Of a DNA stretch of 40,958 bases, positions 32,111 to 40,248 are shown piece by piece. A program made the translations under genes and the position numbers. The stretch is from Halocynthiibacter namhaensis (GTDB lineage Bacteria; Pseudomonadota; Alphaproteobacteria; Rhodobacterales; Rhodobacteraceae). Position 1 is the first letter of the stretch; each line of letters begins with the position of its first letter. The notes beneath the pieces are model-generated. The model did not search any database. It was not told the origin of the DNA and worked only from the letters and a program-made list of their open reading frames with translations. The stretch is from assembly GCF_000812685.1 (NCBI RefSeq), contig NZ_JWIF01000028.1, positions 1-40,958 of the forward strand. Direction: 5' to 3'.

Positions 32111-33019
32111 ATGACTGACGACCAGATTGTCACGGGCGTGGAAATGCCTATTTCGATGGATGTGCAGCCCGAGGTTGCCGCTTTCTTTGACCCGGCGACC
32201 AATACCATCAGCTATGTAGTGAAGGATCCGGCCTCTCGAGCTTGCGCAGTGATTGATAGCGTGATGGACATTGATTATGCGGCGGGGCGGATCACGTCTA
32301 AAAATGCGGATAAAATCATCGCATTCATTCAGGAAAATAACCTAAACTTGGTGTGGCAAATCGAAAGCCATGTACATGCGGATCACCTTTCCGCAGCGCC
32401 CTATATTCAGGATAAGTTGGGCGGAAAAATAGGTGTCGGACAGAACATCACTATGGTGCAAGACGTCTTCGGTAAGGTGTTCAATGAGGGTACCGAGTTC
32501 CAGCGCGATGGCAGCCAGTTTGATCGGCTGTTTAAGGAAGGTGACGTGTATCACGTCGGCGAAATGACATGTTTCGCCATGCACACGCCGGGTCACACTC
32601 CGGCCTGTATGGTGCATGTGATGGGCAATGCGGCCTTTGTAGGGGACACGCTGTTCATGCCTGATGGTGGCTCTGCTCGGGCTGATTTCCCGGGGGGATG
32701 TGCCGCGGAACTATACGACAGCATTCAGCGGGTTCTTGCGTTACCTGACGAGATGCGCCTGTTTATGTGTCATGACTATGGTCCCAATGGCCGTGAAATT
32801 CAGTGGGAAACCACCGTCGCCGAGGAGAAGGCGACCAACATTCATGTGGGCGGTGACAAAACAAAGGAACATTTTGTTAAGTTTCGCACAGAACGTGATG
32901 CAATGTTAGATATGCCGAAATTGATTATCCCGGCGTTGCAGGTAAATATGCGTGCGGGGGAAATACCTAGGGACGAGCACGGCGATCCTGTGCTTAAGGT
33001 GCCCGTAAATAAACTTTGA
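32111..33019 (+). CDS. MBL-fold protein, persulfide dioxygenase/Blh-like
   Basis: A 302-residue metallo-beta-lactamase-fold protein. The metal motif is HVHADH at residues 87-92, then MHTPGHTPACM and VGDTLFMPDGGSARADFPGG, with CHDYGP late; this is the ETHE1/Blh pattern (mononuclear iron, oxidising glutathione persulfide to sulfite). ATG 32111 is used because AGAGGAGA precedes it; the frame opens earlier at 32009 without a ribosome site. It is followed after 11 bases by a DUF442-type gene; in Blh proteins these two domains are commonly fused, here they are separate. Confidence 0.88.
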   Translation: MTDDQIVTGVEMPISMDVQPEVAAFFDPATNTISYVVKDPASRACAVIDSVMDIDYAAGRITSKNADKIIAFIQENNLNLVWQIESHVHADHLSAAPYIQDKLGGKIGVGQNITMVQDVFGKVFNEGTEFQRDGSQFDRLFKEGDVYHVGEMTCFAMHTPGHTPACMVHVMGNAAFVGDTLFMPDGGSARADFPGGCAAELYDSIQRVLALPDEMRLFMCHDYGPNGREIQWETTVAEEKATNIHVGGDKTKEHFVKFRTERDAMLDMPKLIIPALQVNMRAGEIPRDEHGDPVLKVPVNKL

Positions 33020-33030
33020 AGGAAGTACAC

Positions 33031-33366
33031 ATGAATTTGCGTCAGGTTTCCGACACTTTAAGTGTTTGCCCGCAGCTTACATCAAGCGACATCGCAGGCG
33101 TCGTAGATGCTGGCTTTAAGTCTATCGTTTGCAATCGCCCCGATGGCGAAGAAGGGGCGCAGCCAATGTACGGCGAGATTGAACTCGCGGCCAAACATGC
33201 GGGTCTTGAAATCCGTTATGTTCCGGTGACTGCGGGTGCGATCAGTGAAGACAATGTGTCTGAGTTCTCGCAAGCGTTGAAAGAACTGCCCACGCCTATT
33301 TTGGCCTATTGCCGCAGTGGCGCGCGTTGCGCGATGTTATGGTCCTTGTGCGAAGACGGATCGTAA
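33031..33366 (+). CDS. DUF442/TIGR01244-type sulfurtransferase, standalone
   Basis: A 111-residue protein with the start MNLRQVSDTLSVCPQLTSSD and the loop AYCRSGARCAMLW, where Cys94 and Arg99 form a phosphatase/rhodanese-like P-loop. This matches the TIGR01244 domain found fused to MBL domains in Blh proteins, and it probably carries sulfane sulfur for the neighbouring dioxygenase-like enzyme. AGGAAG precedes ATG 33031. Confidence 0.82.
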   Translation: MNLRQVSDTLSVCPQLTSSDIAGVVDAGFKSIVCNRPDGEEGAQPMYGEIELAAKHAGLEIRYVPVTAGAISEDNVSEFSQALKELPTPILAYCRSGARCAMLWSLCEDGS

Positions 33367-33413
33367 AAGTCACTGACATCATGTGTCGTTTCAATTGAAA
33401 AATTGGTGACGAA

Positions 33414-33428
33414 TGTAACAATATCACC
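33414..33428 (+). promoter_or_regulatory. Second candidate Crp-type operator (TGTAACAATATCACC)
   Basis: It shares 12 of 15 positions with the palindrome at 31959-31973, including the central ACAAT and the CACC arm. It lies 76 bases before the membrane protein start, in the 137-base gap after the sulfurtransferase gene. It suggests that the membrane protein has its own promoter under the same regulator. Confidence 0.5.
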
Positions 33429-33503
33429 GACGGCCGCGTTGGATGCAGGCAGTATCTCCCCAATACCGAAATTTTCGGTTCGTTTCATAACGGGAGACAA
33501 CTC

Positions 33504-34724
33504 ATGTCTGTTCATTCACACAATACGGCCAGCGAGAACTGGTCGCCGCTTTATTTTCTGGCCGCGCTCGGGGCCGGTGGCCTGTCGGTCACTTTTTTCA
33601 TGTATTTGATGTTTTGGGTGCCGCATCCTGGCCGTCCTGTTCCGGTGTTTGAGGACATGATGTCATTCTTTGCCAGCGCTGGTGGATTGGGCAAAGCCAC
33701 AGTGATTATTGCCATGATAGGGATCGCTGTGATGACGGCCCTGCATCTGTATCTGATGGTGTTTAACATGCGCCAATTGACAGCATTCAAGAAAACAAAA
33801 GCCTATCAAATGCTGATGGGATCCAACGCCGAGACACAGTTGTTGGCTGCCCCCTTGGCTGCCGCGATGACGATCAACGCAGGGTTTATTGCAGGTTTGG
33901 TCTTTGTTCCGGGCTTATGGGGCATCGTAGAATATCTATTCCCATTGGCTTTGATCGCATTTGTGGCGGTTGAGGTTTGGTCGTTCAGCCTATTGGGTGG
34001 CTTCCTCGTTCGTGTTTTTACAGAGGGTGGGTTTAACCACAAAGCCAACAATTCCTTCGCGCAAATCTTGGCATCTTTCACGTTATCTATGGTTGCCGTT
34101 GGCATGGCCGCGCCTGCAGCGATGTCCGAAACGCCTTGGGTTGTGGCTGCGTCCCTGTCTCTGTCCAGTTTCATGATGATGACGACCGTGGTCGTTGCGG
34201 CAGTTGCGCTTGTGTTGGCTGTTTGGTCTATCCTTGAACATGGCGTGAATGAAGAAGCCGCACCAACGCTTATGGTGATTGTCCCATTGTTGACGGTTGT
34301 TGGGATTGCATTGCTGCGGATTGATCATGGGTTGCACACAACGTTCGACGTGTATGGCGCCAAAGGTGCAACCTTCTTGATGCTGACACGCATACTTGCT
34401 GTACAGATTTTGTTTCTGATGCTTGGTGTCGCTGTTCTCAAGCGTATCAATTACAACGCAAAGTTTCTGACCCCTACAAGCAAGCGGTCCGCCGGTTCTT
34501 ACGCGTTGATTTGCCCCGGGGTCGCGCTTTCCGTGATGTTGCATTTTTGGGTGAACAAGGGGCTTGTTGCTAACGGGGTGATCGAGAAGTTCTCAACTGT
34601 ATACTGGATTGCGAACATTCCTGCCTTGGCCGCACAGCTTGCGATGATTGCGCTGCTTCTTAAGTTGCATCGCCTGCACTTTGCCAAAGGGTCACATGCC
34701 GGTGCGACCATGCCCGCAGAATAA
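33504..34724 (+). CDS. Multi-pass membrane protein of the sulfur module (TDT/SLAC1-like by layout)
   Basis: A 406-residue inner-membrane protein with about ten hydrophobic helices, starting WSPLYFLAALGAGGLSVTFFMYLMFWVP. A conserved-looking PHPGRPVPVFEDM segment follows helix 1. The layout resembles tellurite-resistance/dicarboxylate (TDT/SLAC1) channels, some of which export sulfite; it may be the family labelled TsoY in public annotation, recalled without certainty. Sulfite made by persulfide dioxygenase could be its cargo; this is inference from neighbours. GGGAGA lies upstream of the ATG. Confidence 0.7.
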   Translation: MSVHSHNTASENWSPLYFLAALGAGGLSVTFFMYLMFWVPHPGRPVPVFEDMMSFFASAGGLGKATVIIAMIGIAVMTALHLYLMVFNMRQLTAFKKTKAYQMLMGSNAETQLLAAPLAAAMTINAGFIAGLVFVPGLWGIVEYLFPLALIAFVAVEVWSFSLLGGFLVRVFTEGGFNHKANNSFAQILASFTLSMVAVGMAAPAAMSETPWVVAASLSLSSFMMMTTVVVAAVALVLAVWSILEHGVNEEAAPTLMVIVPLLTVVGIALLRIDHGLHTTFDVYGAKGATFLMLTRILAVQILFLMLGVAVLKRINYNAKFLTPTSKRSAGSYALICPGVALSVMLHFWVNKGLVANGVIEKFSTVYWIANIPALAAQLAMIALLLKLHRLHFAKGSHAGATMPAE

Positions 34725-34737
34725 ATGGCCTTGATAC

Positions 34738-34794
34738 GCCCCGGGCCTAAGCACGGGCCTAGATAACATGGGCCTAAATAACACGGGCCGGGGC
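34738..34794. repeat. Short GGGCCTA tandem repeat inside a GC-rich inverted repeat
   Basis: Between the membrane protein and tupA, a 15-base unit (CGGGCCTAGATAACA, then TGGGCCTAAATAACA, then a partial CGGGCC) is repeated at 34754-34789. It is flanked by GCCCCGG at 34738-34744 and CCGGGGC at 34788-34794, which can pair. It may act as a two-sided terminator for the convergent genes, though a clear U-run is absent. Confidence 0.6.
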
Positions 34795-34812
34795 ATATCT
34801 TTGGCGAATGCC

Positions 34813-35616
34813 CTATCGGGTGGCGTTGAAAGTGAACAGTTTTTCGCCATCGATTTCATAGGCGTCAATCAAGCTTTGGGCGCGTTCTGATGTCAGCCAG
34901 TTTTCAAGCTGTGCCGCCAGATCAGACTTAGCATGTGGGTGCAATTCGGGATTAATCGGCAAGTAGGCATATTGGTTGAACAGGGCTTCGTCGCCTTCAA
35001 AGACAAGCAGTAATCCAGCCTTGTTCCCAAAGTTCAGCCAGCTGGCCCGGTCTGACAAAATATAGGCATCGATGCCCGCTGCCGTATTCAAAGCAGCCCC
35101 CATCCCTGATCCAGTTGCGCGGTACCAATCTGCGGTCTCGGGCTGAATACCAGCGTTTTCCCATAGGCTCGCTTCGCGCTTATGGGTGCCGCTGTCATCT
35201 CCTCGGCTGACAAAAGGTGCCGCGCCGCTGGACACAGCCCAGAGAGCTTCGGTGACGTTGTGGGCCTGCCCCGCCTGCGCGGGGTCTGCAGCTGGCCCAA
35301 TCAGAACGAAGTCATTATACATGATCTCGCGCCGATGTGTGGCAAAGCCTGCTGCAATAAAAGCATCTTCTGCAGCGCGCGAATGCACAAGAATGGCATC
35401 GACATCTCCGGCTTGCCCAAGACGAAGGGCTTGACCTGTGCCAACGACAAGAAGCTGGGCTTCGATGCCGGTGTCTTCAAACAGGGCGGGCAGCAGGATA
35501 TCGGAAAGCCCCGAATTGTGAAACGAGGTCGTGACCGCAAGTTTCAATTCTTCAGAGATGGATGGGGTGGCGAACACAAAAATAGCGGCCAATGTCGTAA
35601 ATATTCGACGTATCAT
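34813..35616 (-). CDS. tupA: TupA: tungstate-binding periplasmic protein
   Basis: A 267-residue binding protein with a signal peptide ending near residue 21. The oxyanion motifs are TTSFHNSGL at 29-37 and SRGDDSGTHK at 137-146, the TupA hallmarks that distinguish it from ModA. It delivers tungstate to the TupBC permease. ATG 35616 overlaps the tupC stop as ATGA. Molybdate cannot be excluded as a second ligand. Confidence 0.88.
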   Translation of the reverse strand: MIRRIFTTLAAIFVFATPSISEELKLAVTTSFHNSGLSDILLPALFEDTGIEAQLLVVGTGQALRLGQAGDVDAILVHSRAAEDAFIAAGFATHRREIMYNDFVLIGPAADPAQAGQAHNVTEALWAVSSGAAPFVSRGDDSGTHKREASLWENAGIQPETADWYRATGSGMGAALNTAAGIDAYILSDRASWLNFGNKAGLLLVFEGDEALFNQYAYLPINPELHPHAKSDLAAQLENWLTSERAQSLIDAYEIDGEKLFTFNATR

Positions 35617-36329
35617 TCCAATATGTCTCCTTTAAGAAATGCGGTTGCTTGAGGGGTTTGCGGCGTCTCAAAAAACACCGAAGAAGGACTGTGTTCCACC
35701 AATGCGCCTTTGTGCATAAAGATCACAGTATTGGCCAGGCGCTGTGCTTGGCCAATACTGTGTGTGGACATAATAATACCTGTGTCGCGTAATTTTGCTT
35801 GGTTTAATAGCGCTTCGATCTCGCGCGTAGAGGGGCCATCGAGATTGGCGCAGGGTTCGTCCAGAAACAAAACTTGTGGGTTGCGGATCAACGCGCGTGC
35901 AAGTGCAAGTTTTTGTTTCTCGCCCCCAGACAGGCGCGTGGCGCGAAGCCCTTCATGCCCAGATAGGCCGATGTCGGCGCAGGCTTGTAGCGCGCGTTTC
36001 TCTGCTTCTTTCTTGGCCATGCCAATGAGGTGCAAAGGGTATGCAAGGTTTTCAAGAACGGTGCGCCGCAAGATGACAGGGGTTTGAAAAACAAAGGCTT
36101 GCTGAGCGCGTGCAACGGTGTCTGGCACAGCCCATGTGACACTGCCGGTGGAAAGTCGATCAATCCCGTGCATCATGCGCAAAAGTGTCGTTTTGCCCGC
36201 GCCGTTTGGTCCCATGACAATGGTGATACCATCTCGATTTAGGGCCAAATCAATCGGGCCGGCTAAGGTTTTGCCGCGTCGCTTGACGCTTGCTTCTTTT
36301 AGGGTGAGGGGGAAAAGCGCTTTTACCAT
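35613..36329 (-). CDS. tupC: TupC: tungstate ABC transporter ATP-binding protein
   Basis: A 238-residue ABC ATPase. Walker A is GPNGAGKTT at 40-48, the signature LSGGEKQ at 133-139, and Walker B VLFLDEP at 153-159, with the His loop in STHSIGQAQRL. It powers the TupB permease. The start overlaps the tupB stop by seven bases. Confidence 0.92.
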   Translation of the reverse strand: MVKALFPLTLKEASVKRRGKTLAGPIDLALNRDGITIVMGPNGAGKTTLLRMMHGIDRLSTGSVTWAVPDTVARAQQAFVFQTPVILRRTVLENLAYPLHLIGMAKKEAEKRALQACADIGLSGHEGLRATRLSGGEKQKLALARALIRNPQVLFLDEPCANLDGPSTREIEALLNQAKLRDTGIIMSTHSIGQAQRLANTVIFMHKGALVEHSPSSVFFETPQTPQATAFLKGDILE

Positions 36330-37027
36330 CGGCCCGCGCGCTCCGTTCCGGTCAACCAGTGGATCGTCAGGTTCACTGTCACGGCCAAACCGATCAGCAC
36401 CATGCCAAGGCCCAACGCCATTGCGAAATCACCTTTGCCGGTTTCCAACGCGATTGCGGTGGTCAAAACGCGTGTCGCGTGATCGATGTTGCCGCCAACC
36501 ACCATGATCGCGCCGACTTCGCCGATGGCACGGCCAAATCCGGCCAGCGCGGCGGTCAGAAGATTACGGCGACCATCCCACAGAAGTGTGCGTACCCGTT
36601 GCCCGAGGCTTGTGTTCAGCGAGATGAGTAAATCGTGATATTCGCTCCACAGATCACGTAAAGCTTGATGTGTAATTGACGCGATCAACGGCGTGATGAT
36701 CACGACCTGGGCGATGATCATGGCGGTGGGGGTGAACAGCAAGTTCAACACGCCAAATGGCCCGGATCTTGACAGCATCAGGTAAACGACCAGCCCGACC
36801 ACAACGGGGGGCAGGCCCATCAGAGCATTCAGCATGGCGATCACGAAACGCCGCGCCCAAAAGCGTCGCAACACCAAAAGGGCCCCCAATGGCATCGCGA
36901 TCAGGCAGGATATGAAAAGGGCGGACACAGTGACACGCAAAGATCGCAATGTGATCTCGTACAGATCGGCGTCAAAGCTGATCAGCAGCCAGGCAGCAGC
37001 CCGTAAACCTTCCCAGATGTCGCCCAT
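36323..37027 (-). CDS. tupB: TupB: tungstate ABC transporter permease
   Basis: A 234-residue inner-membrane permease with about five or six helices and the binding-protein-dependent transport motif near RAIGEVGAIMVVGGNI (about 162-177), typical of TupB/WtpB. ATG 37027 (MGDIWEGLR) is used because AAAGG lies upstream and it matches family length; an in-frame ATG at 37078 would add residues with no ribosome site. It is the first gene of the tupBCA operon. Confidence 0.9.
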   Translation of the reverse strand: MGDIWEGLRAAAWLLISFDADLYEITLRSLRVTVSALFISCLIAMPLGALLVLRRFWARRFVIAMLNALMGLPPVVVGLVVYLMLSRSGPFGVLNLLFTPTAMIIAQVVIITPLIASITHQALRDLWSEYHDLLISLNTSLGQRVRTLLWDGRRNLLTAALAGFGRAIGEVGAIMVVGGNIDHATRVLTTAIALETGKGDFAMALGLGMVLIGLAVTVNLTIHWLTGTERAGRW

Positions 37028-37128
37028 TACGTGTCGTACCTTTTGTTTCACGGGCTTATTGCCGCAAATTATAACCAAGCGAAAGCTGCAAGACGACGGT
37101 CCAACCCTTCTTTGCGAAAAACACGGTT

Positions 37129-37779
37129 TTAACTGACCAACATCCGCAAGCCCTGTGTGGCGTCAGCCCGTACCGCAAGACGCAAGCCTGGTTCATCCCC
37201 AGCGCGTAAAGCAGCGATGATCAGCCGGTGATTGGCCGGGGGCTCTGCCCGGCGCAATCGCCCATATAGCGCGCGCATCGTCGGTCCCATCTGCAGCCAA
37301 ACCGTCTCAATCATCGCCAACATTGCAGGGGCTTGGGCACGCAAATACAGGGTGCGATGGAATTCGAGGTTTGTGCGAATATAGGCGACGGCGTCTTGTT
37401 TTACGACGGCTTCGGCGACGCTTGAGTTGATCATCTGCAACCGATCAATCAACGCCATATGTGCCCGTGGAAGTGCGCGCGACGCCAATTCTGGTTCCAA
37501 TAATGCACGCAGGGCAGCCAATTCTTCAATGCGATCATTGGACAGGGTGGGGGTGGATACCCGGCCTGAGGCAGATATCGTTAACGCGCCTTCGGCGGAC
37601 AACCTGCGCAGGGCTTCACGCGCTGGGGTCATCGAAAGGTTCCACTTGGCTGCCAACCCTCGCACGGTCAAGGATTCGCCCGGTGCGAGTTCACCATGCA
37701 TGATCTGGGTGCGCAAATTACGATATAGCACATCATGGGCTGGCGATTGGGATTCTGTTGGCTTGGGAACACTGTGCAT
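37129..37779 (-). CDS. GntR-family regulator, FCD (FadR) type
   Basis: A 216-residue regulator. The winged helix is at about 17-75 (LTVRGLAAKWNLSMTPAREALRRLSAEGAL). The FCD effector domain follows with NLEFHRTLY and NHRLIIAALRAGDE, whose histidines usually bind metal. It is transcribed toward tupB, 101 bases before its start, and could control it or an acid-utilisation gene elsewhere. A perfect TGTGATCACA palindrome seven bases before its ATG suggests autoregulation. Confidence 0.9.
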   Translation of the reverse strand: MHSVPKPTESQSPAHDVLYRNLRTQIMHGELAPGESLTVRGLAAKWNLSMTPAREALRRLSAEGALTISASGRVSTPTLSNDRIEELAALRALLEPELASRALPRAHMALIDRLQMINSSVAEAVVKQDAVAYIRTNLEFHRTLYLRAQAPAMLAMIETVWLQMGPTMRALYGRLRRAEPPANHRLIIAALRAGDEPGLRLAVRADATQGLRMLVS

Positions 37780-37786
37780 GTCAGAC

Positions 37787-37796
37787 TGTGATCACA
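37787..37796. promoter_or_regulatory. TGTGATCACA palindrome before the GntR-type gene
   Basis: A perfect 10-base palindrome seven bases upstream of the regulator start. FadR-type GntR proteins often bind short palindromes with a GT...AC outline. At this position it would block initiation of its own gene. Confidence 0.45.
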
Positions 37797-37847
37797 AAAC
37801 ATGACCCTTGGTCAAGGGTGCCCGAGGTTTTGCCTATTAAGAATGGG

Positions 37848-38525
37848 TTAGAATTTCCATGCATGCAGTTGCCCGCCATTTTCGCGAAGCCAAGCACGCG
37901 GCCCTTCATAGTTGGGAAAAATTTGGGCAACCAAATTCCAGAAATCTCGCGAATGGTTCATCTCGCGTAGATGCGCGACTTCATGGGCTGCGACGTAATT
38001 TAACACGTCCGGCGGGGCCATGATCAGACGCCAAGAATACATCAGTTTGCCTTGTGAAGAACAAGATCCCCAACGTGATCGGGTGTCGCGCAACTGTATC
38101 GCGCTATAGCTCACACCGAGGGCGTCAGAATAACGATCAGACGCTGACACCAATCGGTCACGCGCCAAAAGCTTCAACAAGGCTTCCAGTTTTTTCCGGG
38201 AAATCTCGGGTGATCCCGGTGCATAAAATACTTCATCGATCAGCTTTGCAGCGCGCCCCGTGCCTGGTTTGATGGGATGGTTGCGTCCTTCAAACAACAG
38301 ATGATCGCCAACGGAAGGGCTTTGCATCGCGTGCTGCCCTTCCAATTGCTTGCGGATCCATGGGGCTTTTTCTTCCGCGAAGGCGCGCGCGTCCGATTCT
38401 TTCAGGCGTTTGGGAACGGAAAGCGTTACCCGCCCATCCAGGCGTGACACCCGCAATGTCATCCGCCTTGCCCGCGCATTTCGCTTTAGCTCGACTGCGA
38501 CAGGGGGATCACCCGACAAAATCAT
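37848..38525 (-). CDS. YgjP/DUF45-type zinc metallopeptidase
   Basis: A 225-residue protein of the YgjP family (M48-like). The catalytic motif HEVAHLREMNHSRDFW carries HExxH and a downstream His; RDTRSRWGSCSSQGKLMYSWRLIMAPP just before it is the other family signature. Its natural substrate is not known. ATG 38525 overlaps the dehalogenase-like gene stop as ATGA, so the two are co-translated; the upstream extension to 38645 lies within the hydrolase gene. Confidence 0.9.
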   Translation of the reverse strand: MILSGDPPVAVELKRNARARRMTLRVSRLDGRVTLSVPKRLKESDARAFAEEKAPWIRKQLEGQHAMQSPSVGDHLLFEGRNHPIKPGTGRAAKLIDEVFYAPGSPEISRKKLEALLKLLARDRLVSASDRYSDALGVSYSAIQLRDTRSRWGSCSSQGKLMYSWRLIMAPPDVLNYVAAHEVAHLREMNHSRDFWNLVAQIFPNYEGPRAWLRENGGQLHAWKF

Positions 38526-39409
38526 GCGGATATGCTTTTGAAGAAGTCTGTTAAGATACGCGCGGTCTCTTCCGGGGCTTCCTCGGGCAGAAAGTGACCA
38601 CAGGGCAGGGGGGCACCGCGAACATTTACCGCGACGTCTTCCCAAGCAGCGATCACATCATAGAGCTTGGCAACCAAACCTTTGTTGCCCCAAAGCGCCA
38701 ACACAGGTTGTTGCAGTTTCTCCCCGGTGCTGCGGGCGTCGTGATCCAGATCGATGGTGGCGGCGGCACGATAATCTTCACAGGTTGCTGCGATCGTTTC
38801 TGCTGTGAAACAACGTTCGTATTCAGCCAAAGCCTCGGGCGTGAAGGCGGCGGTATTGCCTTTGCTCCAGGCGGATAGATTGCTGTGCAAATAGAAACCT
38901 GGGTCAGCGCCTATCAACTTTTCAGGTAGTGGTGCGGGCTGAATCAAGAAGAACCAATGGTAATAGCCGGTCGCAAACTCGGCGGTTGTGTTGGCGTACA
39001 TATGCGCGGTCGGGGCAACATCCAACACGGCCAAGGCCCGGACCGCATGCGGGTAGTCACGCGTCATACGGTGGGCAACGCGCGCACCACGATCATGGCC
39101 CGCCAGTAAGAATGTCTCATGCCCCAATTTCCGCATCAAACTCATTTGATCCGCAGCCATGGCCCGCTTGGAATAGGCAGCATGGTCAGCAGAGCTGATG
39201 GGCTTATCCGAGTCGCCATAGCCGCGAAGATCGCTGATCACGACATGATATCCCGCAGCCACCAACAAGGGGGCAACCTTATGCCAGCAGACATGTGTTT
39301 GCGGGTAGCCGTGCAATAGCAAAATCGCGGGTCCTTCACCAGCGGTGCGCACACGCAAGGTGATACCCGTGTCAACGTCGATCAATTGGTCTGTGAAGCC
39401 TGAAAACAT
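38522..39409 (-). CDS. Alpha/beta hydrolase, fluoroacetate dehalogenase-like
   Basis: A 295-residue hydrolase. The nucleophile elbow GHDRGAR gives Asp106, Arg107 and Arg110; Asp130 and His272 complete the triad; halide-binding His151 and Trp152 (YYHWFFL), Trp181 and Tyr213 are present. From memory these match Asp110, Arg111, Arg114, Asp134, His155, Trp156, Trp185 and Tyr219 of Rhodopseudomonas RPA1163 with near-constant offsets. It should hydrolyse haloacetates, possibly fluoroacetate; an epoxide hydrolase is the alternative. It is cytoplasmic and co-translated with the YgjP-type peptidase gene. Confidence 0.85.
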   Translation of the reverse strand: MFSGFTDQLIDVDTGITLRVRTAGEGPAILLLHGYPQTHVCWHKVAPLLVAAGYHVVISDLRGYGDSDKPISSADHAAYSKRAMAADQMSLMRKLGHETFLLAGHDRGARVAHRMTRDYPHAVRALAVLDVAPTAHMYANTTAEFATGYYHWFFLIQPAPLPEKLIGADPGFYLHSNLSAWSKGNTAAFTPEALAEYERCFTAETIAATCEDYRAAATIDLDHDARSTGEKLQQPVLALWGNKGLVAKLYDVIAAWEDVAVNVRGAPLPCGHFLPEEAPEETARILTDFFKSISA

Positions 39410-39622
39410 ATTGCTCGTCTTTGTTATGCGCTGTTGTGATATACGTGATTTTGCGCGGGTCCGAACACTCTATATGGGCTGATTTACACTCACAACCACT
39501 GTTGTGGCGTATAAAACGCTTCAATTTCGTATGGATTGGGCAAAAGCCTTTGACCTTTGCCCAATCATGTGGCAGTTCATCGCGACTCTCTTAAGCAGAC
39601 TCGCACAGCGAAGGGAAATTCC

Positions 39623-39946
39623 ATGCCCAAAGAAGAATGGGGCGTAAAACGTCTTTGCCCGACAACCGGGAAACGTTTTTACGATCTGAACAAAACACCA
39701 CCCGTCAGCCCATATACTGGCGAGGTTGTTAATATCGACACCAGCGGTAAGGCACGCAGCCTTTCTGCCGACAAAGCCGAAAGTAAACCAGAAGATCTGG
39801 TTGATGACGCAGAAGTTGTTTTGGATGATGCAGACGACGACACCACAGATGTAGATCTGGGTGATGACGTTCTGGATGATGAAGACGAAGGCAATGTCTC
39901 TCTCGAAGAGATTGCAGACGTTCCAGCCGAAGACGACGACAATTGA
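39623..39946 (+). CDS. TIGR02300 (FYDLN acid) family protein
   Basis: A 107-residue protein. The N-terminal part reads MPKEEWGVKRLCPTTGKRFY followed by DLNKTPPVSPYTGE, the family hallmark. From about residue 55 the chain is almost entirely acidic (long Asp/Glu runs), probably disordered. The function is not established; the family is widespread in alphaproteobacteria. ATG 39623 has AAGGGA upstream. It is a core gene close to tRNA-Ala and probably marks the conserved side of the island boundary. Confidence 0.9.
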   Translation: MPKEEWGVKRLCPTTGKRFYDLNKTPPVSPYTGEVVNIDTSGKARSLSADKAESKPEDLVDDAEVVLDDADDDTTDVDLGDDVLDDEDEGNVSLEEIADVPAEDDDN

Positions 39947-40081
39947 TTTTCCGGTGGGGTTTACGTCCCGCCGCGAAAAAATAAAAAATTACGTCGGGGC
40001 GGCGATATCTACTTGAACTGCCCGGACGAACCTTTTAGACACCGCCTCACAGACTTAGATCTGCTGCGGCGATCTAAAGAT

Positions 40082-40157
40082 GGGGCCTTAGCTCAGCTGG
40101 GAGAGCGCCTGCATGGCATGCAGGAGGTCAGCGGTTCGATCCCGCTAGGCTCCACCA
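40082..40157 (+). tRNA. tRNA-Ala (anticodon GGC)
   Basis: A 76-base cloverleaf with encoded CCA. Acceptor GGGGCCT pairs with AGGCTCC and includes the G3:U70 wobble pair that identifies alanine tRNAs. The anticodon stem is CCTGC/GCAGG around loop ATGGCAT, giving anticodon GGC. The T arm is AGCGGTTCGATCCCGCT. An integrase-type gene starts 92 bases downstream, so the 3' end of this tRNA is probably an attachment site. Confidence 0.97.
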
Positions 40158-40248
40158 ATCACCAATTCCAGCTTTATAAATAAGATACTTCCTTATTACA
40201 CTAGGCTTTTGGGTGGATTTTACTACGATTTGGTACTACGAGTTGCCT

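Noticed and set aside
39947-39990. Possible terminator after the TIGR02300 gene
   Set aside because: A stem CGGTGGG/CCCGCCG exists with one wobble pair, but it is followed by an A-rich run on the plus strand and lacks a T-run in either useful direction.
40148-40207. CTAGGCT repeated near the tRNA 3' end and at 40201 as an attachment repeat
   Set aside because: Only seven bases match, too short and too close to be a credible att pair.
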